A DNA stretch of 64,000 nucleotides, taken from Armatimonadota bacterium (GTDB lineage: Bacteria; Sysuimicrobiota; Sysuimicrobiia; Sysuimicrobiales; Humicultoraceae). The stretch is taken from contig JAVHMA010000016.1 of the NCBI GenBank assembly GCA_031081715.1, positions 1 to 64,000 on the forward strand, in the 5' to 3' direction. Shown here one piece after another: positions 60,659 through 64,000 of the stretch. Position numbers and translations under genes: made by a program. The notes under the pieces were generated by a model, which was not told where the DNA came from, did no database searches, and saw only the letters and a list, made by a program, of their open reading frames with translations. Positions within the stretch are counted from its first letter, which is position 1. The number at the start of each line of letters is the position of its first letter.

Positions 60659-62133
60659 CGCAGTGCCTCCTCGCGGGCGCGCGCCACCCACCGGGGGGCC
60701 GCGCCGTCGACGGGCAGGCGCAGCCGGCCGGCGCGCGCGCGCGTCCAGGCCGCCGCCGCCAGGATCGCGAGCCGCACCGCGGCGGGCGAGGACGGTGCCG
60801 CCCCCCACGCGTCCGCGAACCGGACATCGTAGTCGCCCGCCACGAACGCCGGCTGTTCGAGCGCCCACAGGTGGAACGGGATCGTAGTGTCAACACCCGA
60901 GACCCCGAACTCCCCAAGCGCCCGACGCATGCGCGCGATGGCCCCGTCGCGGTCGGGGGCCCAGGTGATGACCTTCGCCAGCAACGGGTCGTAGTGCCGC
61001 GAGACCGTCTGCCCGGCGTAGAGCCCGCTGTCCACGCGGATGCCGGGCCCCGCGGGCTCGACCACGCCGTCCACGCGGCCGGCCGACGGCAAGAAGCCGC
61101 CGTGCGGGTCCTCGGCGCTGATCCGGCACTCGATGGCGCAGCCGGCTGGCCGCACGTCGTCCTGGCGCACCGGCAGGTCGGCCCCCGCGGCGATCAGGAT
61201 CTGCGCGGCCACCAGATCCACACCGGTGGTCGCCTCGGTCACCGGGTGCTCGACCTGGATGCGCGCGTTCACCTCGAGGAAAAAACAGGCCTCGCCGTCC
61301 ACCAGGAACTCGACGGTGCCGGCGTTGCGGTAGCCGATGGCGCGAGCCACGCGCACCGCGGCGTCGGCCAGCCTCCGACGCAGCGATCCGGAGAGCCCGG
61401 GCGCAGGCGCCTCCTCGATGAGCTTCTGGTGGCGGCGCTGCACCGAGCACGCGCGCTCACCGAGGTGCACGACGCGCCCCGCCGCATCCGCGAGCACCTG
61501 CACCTCGACGTGCCGAGGCCGGTCGAGCCACCGCTCCAGGTAGACGCGCGAATCGCCGAAGGCGGCGCGCGCCTCGCCGCGCGCCAGGCGCAGGGCCGTG
61601 GGCAACTCGTCGGCGACGCGCACCAGGTGGATGCCCTTGCCGCCGCCGCCGCCCGCGGCCTTGATGAGCAACGGATAGCCGATCGCGGCGGCCTCGTGCG
61701 CGGCGCCGCCGTCGTCCACCGGCCCGGTCCCCGGGAGCACGGGGACGCCGGCGGCGGCCGCCGCCTCGCGCGCCGCGGCCTTGTCACCGCAGCGGGCCAG
61801 CACCTCGGCCGGTGGCCCGACGAACACCAGGCCCGCGGCCTCGCACGCCGCCGCGAAGTCCGCGCTCTCCGAGAGGAACCCGTAGCCCGGGTGGATCGCG
61901 GTGGCGCCCGCGCGGCGCGCGAGCCCGACCAGCAGCGGCCCGTCGAGGTAGCTCTCGGCCGGCGCATCGCCCGGCAGCGCGAGCGCCTCGTCCGCGAGCC
62001 GGACGTGCGGGGCGTGGGCCTCAGACGGCGCATAGACCGCCACCGGCGAGAGCCCGAGGTCGCGGCACGCCCGGATCACGCGCACCGCGATCTCGCCGCG
62101 GTTGGCGATCAACAGGCGGCCGGGGTGCGGCAT
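60655..62133 (-). CDS. Biotin carboxylase subunit of propionyl-/acetyl-CoA carboxylase
   Basis: A 492-residue ATP-grasp enzyme. ANRGEIAVRVIRACRDLGL, HPGYGFLSE, GDKAAAREAA, KAAGGGGGKGIHLV, GERACSVQRRHQKLIEEAPAPGL, FLEVNARIQVEHPVTEATTGVDLV and ECRISAEDPHGGFLPSAG are complete biotin-carboxylase signatures. It uses ATP and bicarbonate to carboxylate biotin on the adjacent carrier. The C-terminal ~60 residues are a variable tail. Gene order with the mutase and MeaB-epimerase points to propionyl-CoA. Confidence 0.95.
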   Translation of the reverse strand: MPHPGRLLIANRGEIAVRVIRACRDLGLSPVAVYAPSEAHAPHVRLADEALALPGDAPAESYLDGPLLVGLARRAGATAIHPGYGFLSESADFAAACEAAGLVFVGPPAEVLARCGDKAAAREAAAAAGVPVLPGTGPVDDGGAAHEAAAIGYPLLIKAAGGGGGKGIHLVRVADELPTALRLARGEARAAFGDSRVYLERWLDRPRHVEVQVLADAAGRVVHLGERACSVQRRHQKLIEEAPAPGLSGSLRRRLADAAVRVARAIGYRNAGTVEFLVDGEACFFLEVNARIQVEHPVTEATTGVDLVAAQILIAAGADLPVRQDDVRPAGCAIECRISAEDPHGGFLPSAGRVDGVVEPAGPGIRVDSGLYAGQTVSRHYDPLLAKVITWAPDRDGAIARMRRALGEFGVSGVDTTIPFHLWALEQPAFVAGDYDVRFADAWGAAPSSPAAVRLAILAAAAWTRARAGRLRLPVDGAAPRWVARAREEALR

Positions 62134-62143
62134 CGCCGGACGG

Positions 62144-62617
62144 TCACTCGTCCTCTTCGGGCTCGCGCGGGAGGTCCGGGCGGTAGACGAGGGAGTAGCG
62201 CGCCAGGTGGAATCCGACCGATTCCCAGAAGCGCAGGCCGCGCACGTTGCCGACGAAGACCCCGGCCTGGATCTCGTCGGCGCCGTGGTCTTTGAGCCAG
62301 TCGATGACCGCCTGCGCCATGCGCCGACCGAGGCCCTCGCGGCGGAACTCGGGGTAGATGAAGAACTCGCCGATGACGCCCTGCATCCGGCCCCGGTTAG
62401 CCCAGTGCCGGTTGAGCACGGCGACCGCGAACCCGACCCGCCGGCCGCCGTCCACGCCCCACCAGACGTGGCGGTGCTTGCCGCCGTCGGCGAACAACGC
62501 CTCGGTGTAGCGGTCGAGCCAGGCGTCGTCGGGCGGCTCGCCGGTGATCTCCTCGCGGTACCGGCGGAGCCAGTCGCGGAACTTGGGATCGCCCGCCGTC
62601 ACAGGGTGCAGTTGCAT
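62144..62617 (-). CDS. GNAT-family N-acetyltransferase
   Basis: A 157-residue acetyltransferase with GVIGEFFIYPEFRREGLGRRMAQAVIDWL (acetyl-CoA pyrophosphate loop RREGLG) and NVRGLRFWESVGF. Substrate cannot be told. It sits in the carboxylase operon, ten bases upstream of the biotin carboxylase start. Confidence 0.88.
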   Translation of the reverse strand: MQLHPVTAGDPKFRDWLRRYREEITGEPPDDAWLDRYTEALFADGGKHRHVWWGVDGGRRVGFAVAVLNRHWANRGRMQGVIGEFFIYPEFRREGLGRRMAQAVIDWLKDHGADEIQAGVFVGNVRGLRFWESVGFHLARYSLVYRPDLPREPEEDE

Positions 62618-62683
62618 GGTGTGCCCAACCCGGGGTGGTCTCTGAGGAGGAGATTCCGCCAGCCGCCGCCCGTCTCCTGTGCG

Positions 62684-63208
62684 CTAGGGCTCCTCGACCT
62701 CGACCGGCGCGCCCGCGAGCCAGAGGAAGTCGATGGTCTCGACGGGCGCGCCGAGCTGGCGCAGCATCGCCATCGCCTGCGCGCGGTGATGGATCTCGTG
62801 GTAGCAGAACTGCACGAAGATCCCGAGGGTTGTGCTGTGAATCCGGTAGCGTCGGCGGCTCGGGATGGTCACGACGTACTCGACTGGCCGCGCCCAGTCG
62901 TCGACGGTCTCGAGCACGCGCCGGGTCTGGGGCTCGAGCGCGCGCCACCGGCGCTCGAGCGTCTCAGCGTCGGGATTTGCCTCGGCGCCGAACGGATACT
63001 CGCCTGCTGGGCCGCCGGCGATCTGCCCGACGAGGAACCACTCCGTCCCGGCCAGGTGGTGCATGGTGCGGCGGAGCGTGCCCAGGCCGAACGGGAACGA
63101 CTGTCGGTACTGCTCGGGCGTCAGCCCCCGCAACCGGTCGAAAATCGGCGCGCGCGCGGCGACCAGGTAGGCGTACTGTGCCAGCGGGTCCAACCGCGGC
63201 TCGCTCAC
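62684..63208 (-). CDS. DinB-family metalloprotein
   Basis: A 174-residue four-helix DinB/YfiT-like protein. Candidate metal His residues are in [11 protein letters not shown] and [17 protein letters not shown]. The C-terminal part has [12 protein letters not shown]. Family members include thiol transferases (bacillithiol, mycothiol or glutathione) and proteins of unknown role. GTG 63208 overlaps the carboxyltransferase stop (GTGA). A related, disrupted gene is at 24833. Confidence 0.85.
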   Translation of the reverse strand: MSEPRLDPLAQYAYLVAARAPIFDRLRGLTPEQYRQSFPFGLGTLRRTMHHLAGTEWFLVGQIAGGPAGEYPFGAEANPDAETLERRWRALEPQTRRVLETVDDWARPVEYVVTIPSRRRYRIHSTTLGIFVQFCYHEIHHRAQAMAMLRQLGAPVETIDFLWLAGAPVEVEEP

Positions 63209-64000
63209 AGGGGGATGTTCCCGTGCTTGCGCCGCGGCGTCGGCTCGCGCTTGCGGTGCAGGACCTCGAGCGCGGCGATCAGGCGTCGCCGGGTCTCGCG
63301 CGGGGCGATGACATCGTCGATGTAGCCGTGCGCGGCCGCGATGTAGGGGTGCGCGAAGCGCGCGCGATAGTCGGCCACGAGCTCGCGTCGCCGCGCCTCG
63401 GGGTCAGGGGCCTCGGCGAGCTCTCTGCGGAAGATAATGTCGATCGCCCCCTCGGGCCCCATGACCGCGATCTCGGCCGTGGGCCAGGCCAGGTTGAGAT
63501 CGGCGCGGATGTGCTTGCTGGCCATGACGTCGTAGGCGCCGCCGTACGCCTTCCGGGTGATGACGGTCAGCTTGGGCACGGTCGCCTCGCAGTAGGCGTA
63601 CAGCAGCTTCGCGCCGTGCCGGATGATGCCGCCGTGCTCCTGCGCGACACCCGGCAGGAAGCCCGGCACGTCCACGAACGTCACCAGCGGCAGGTTGAAA
63701 GCGTCGCAGAACCGCACGAAGCGCGCGCCCTTCACCGCGGCGTCGATGTCCAGCGCGCCGGCCAGCACCGCCGGCTGCTGCGCGACGACGCCCACCGACC
63801 GGCCGTGCAGCCGCGCGAAGCCGACGATCAGGTTGCGGGCGTACGCGGCGTGGACCTCGAGCAGCTCGCCGTCGTCCACCACGCGCGTGATGACCTCGCG
63901 CATGTCGTACGGCCGGGTGGGATCGTCGGGCACGAGCTCATCCAGCGCCGGGTCCTCGCGGCCGGGGTCGTCGCCGGGCGGCCGGCGCGGCGGGTCGTCC
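63205..64000 (-). CDS. Acyl-CoA carboxylase carboxyltransferase subunit, C-terminal part (5' end outside the window)
   Basis: About 265 residues are visible and run off the right edge. [101 protein letters not shown] and [39 protein letters not shown] belong to PccB-type carboxyltransferases. It moves CO2 from biotin to the acyl-CoA. Position with the biotin carboxylase, carrier, mutase and epimerase genes supports propionyl-CoA as substrate. Confidence 0.95.
   Translation of the reverse strand, partial: DDPPRRPPGDDPGREDPALDELVPDDPTRPYDMREVITRVVDDGELLEVHAAYARNLIVGFARLHGRSVGVVAQQPAVLAGALDIDAAVKGARFVRFCDAFNLPLVTFVDVPGFLPGVAQEHGGIIRHGAKLLYAYCEATVPKLTVITRKAYGGAYDVMASKHIRADLNLAWPTAEIAVMGPEGAIDIIFRRELAEAPDPEARRRELVADYRARFAHPYIAAAHGYIDDVIAPRETRRRLIAALEVLHRKREPTPRRKHGNIPL

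Overview
The window is very GC-rich (about 70 %), densely packed bacterial chromosome, mostly on the minus strand, with many 4-bp start/stop overlaps. The housekeeping order (3D/G5 protein then rsmA; ispE then a nucleotidyltransferase then purR) is a Bacillota-like arrangement. A TolC-type outer-membrane protein argues for a diderm. Together these suggest a deep-branching, high-GC Terrabacteria lineage (for example a CSP1-3/Sysuimicrobiota-like or Limnochordia-like organism). That placement is inference; no rRNA is present.

Layout. 1-3.1 kb: the end of a LuxR-type response regulator, an M20 peptidase and an ornithine cyclodeaminase-family gene. 3.1-9.9 kb: a class III adenylate cyclase and a complete peptide-type ABC transporter with a strong hairpin behind the binding-protein gene. 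10-19.2 kb: a transporter-embedded aromatic catabolism locus (SsuABC-like transporter, LigA- and LigB-like ring-cleavage subunits, phthalate-4,5-dioxygenase-type Rieske oxygenase, a leaderless NMT1-fold protein, then on the plus strand a C-C-bond hydrolase, an aspartate-dehydrogenase-family enzyme and an MFS permease). 19.2-24.8 kb: a signalling island with a soluble hybrid histidine kinase, an ACT-like protein, an XRE-TPR regulator beside a 43-residue secreted peptide, a lone receiver domain related to the kinase's own receiver, and a second class III cyclase. 24.8-26.9 kb: a DinB pseudogene, a META-domain protein and the initiator tRNA with its own promoter. 26.9-30.6 kb: a translationally coupled trio (acyl-adenylating PaaK/CapK-like enzyme, methyltransferase, glycosyltransferase) that looks like a small specialised-metabolite cluster. 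31-35 kb: an Fe3+/polyamine/phosphonate-type ABC importer. 35-41.8 kb: a SorC-controlled operon of a Rossmann/SAF oxidoreductase, SorC regulator, E1 alpha, E1 beta, E2 and a zinc-ribbon/TIM-barrel protein. 42-51 kb: TolC-like protein, SUKH protein, purR, nucleotidyltransferase, ispE, LCP protein, aminotransferase, rsmA and 3D/G5 protein. 51.4-64 kb: the propionyl-CoA/methylmalonyl-CoA branch (MeaB-epimerase fusion, mutase large subunit, biotin carrier, biotin carboxylase, carboxyltransferase), interrupted by a GAF/HD-GYP protein and a rearranged RHS locus.

Most notable points: (1) the XRE-TPR regulator plus signal-peptide-bearing 43-residue gene has the architecture of an RRNPP-type peptide quorum-sensing pair; (2) the RHS gene ends head-on in an inverted, internally deleted second RHS copy that abuts a fragment of a LuxR gene; (3) the Rieske/LigA/LigB/NMT1/hydrolase/AspDH set suggests an aromatic-acid pathway with an altered ring-cleavage enzyme; (4) several good sigma70-like promoters lie only 6-9 bases before start codons, implying leaderless mRNAs. 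Functions are read from the sequence by eye; no database search was run.
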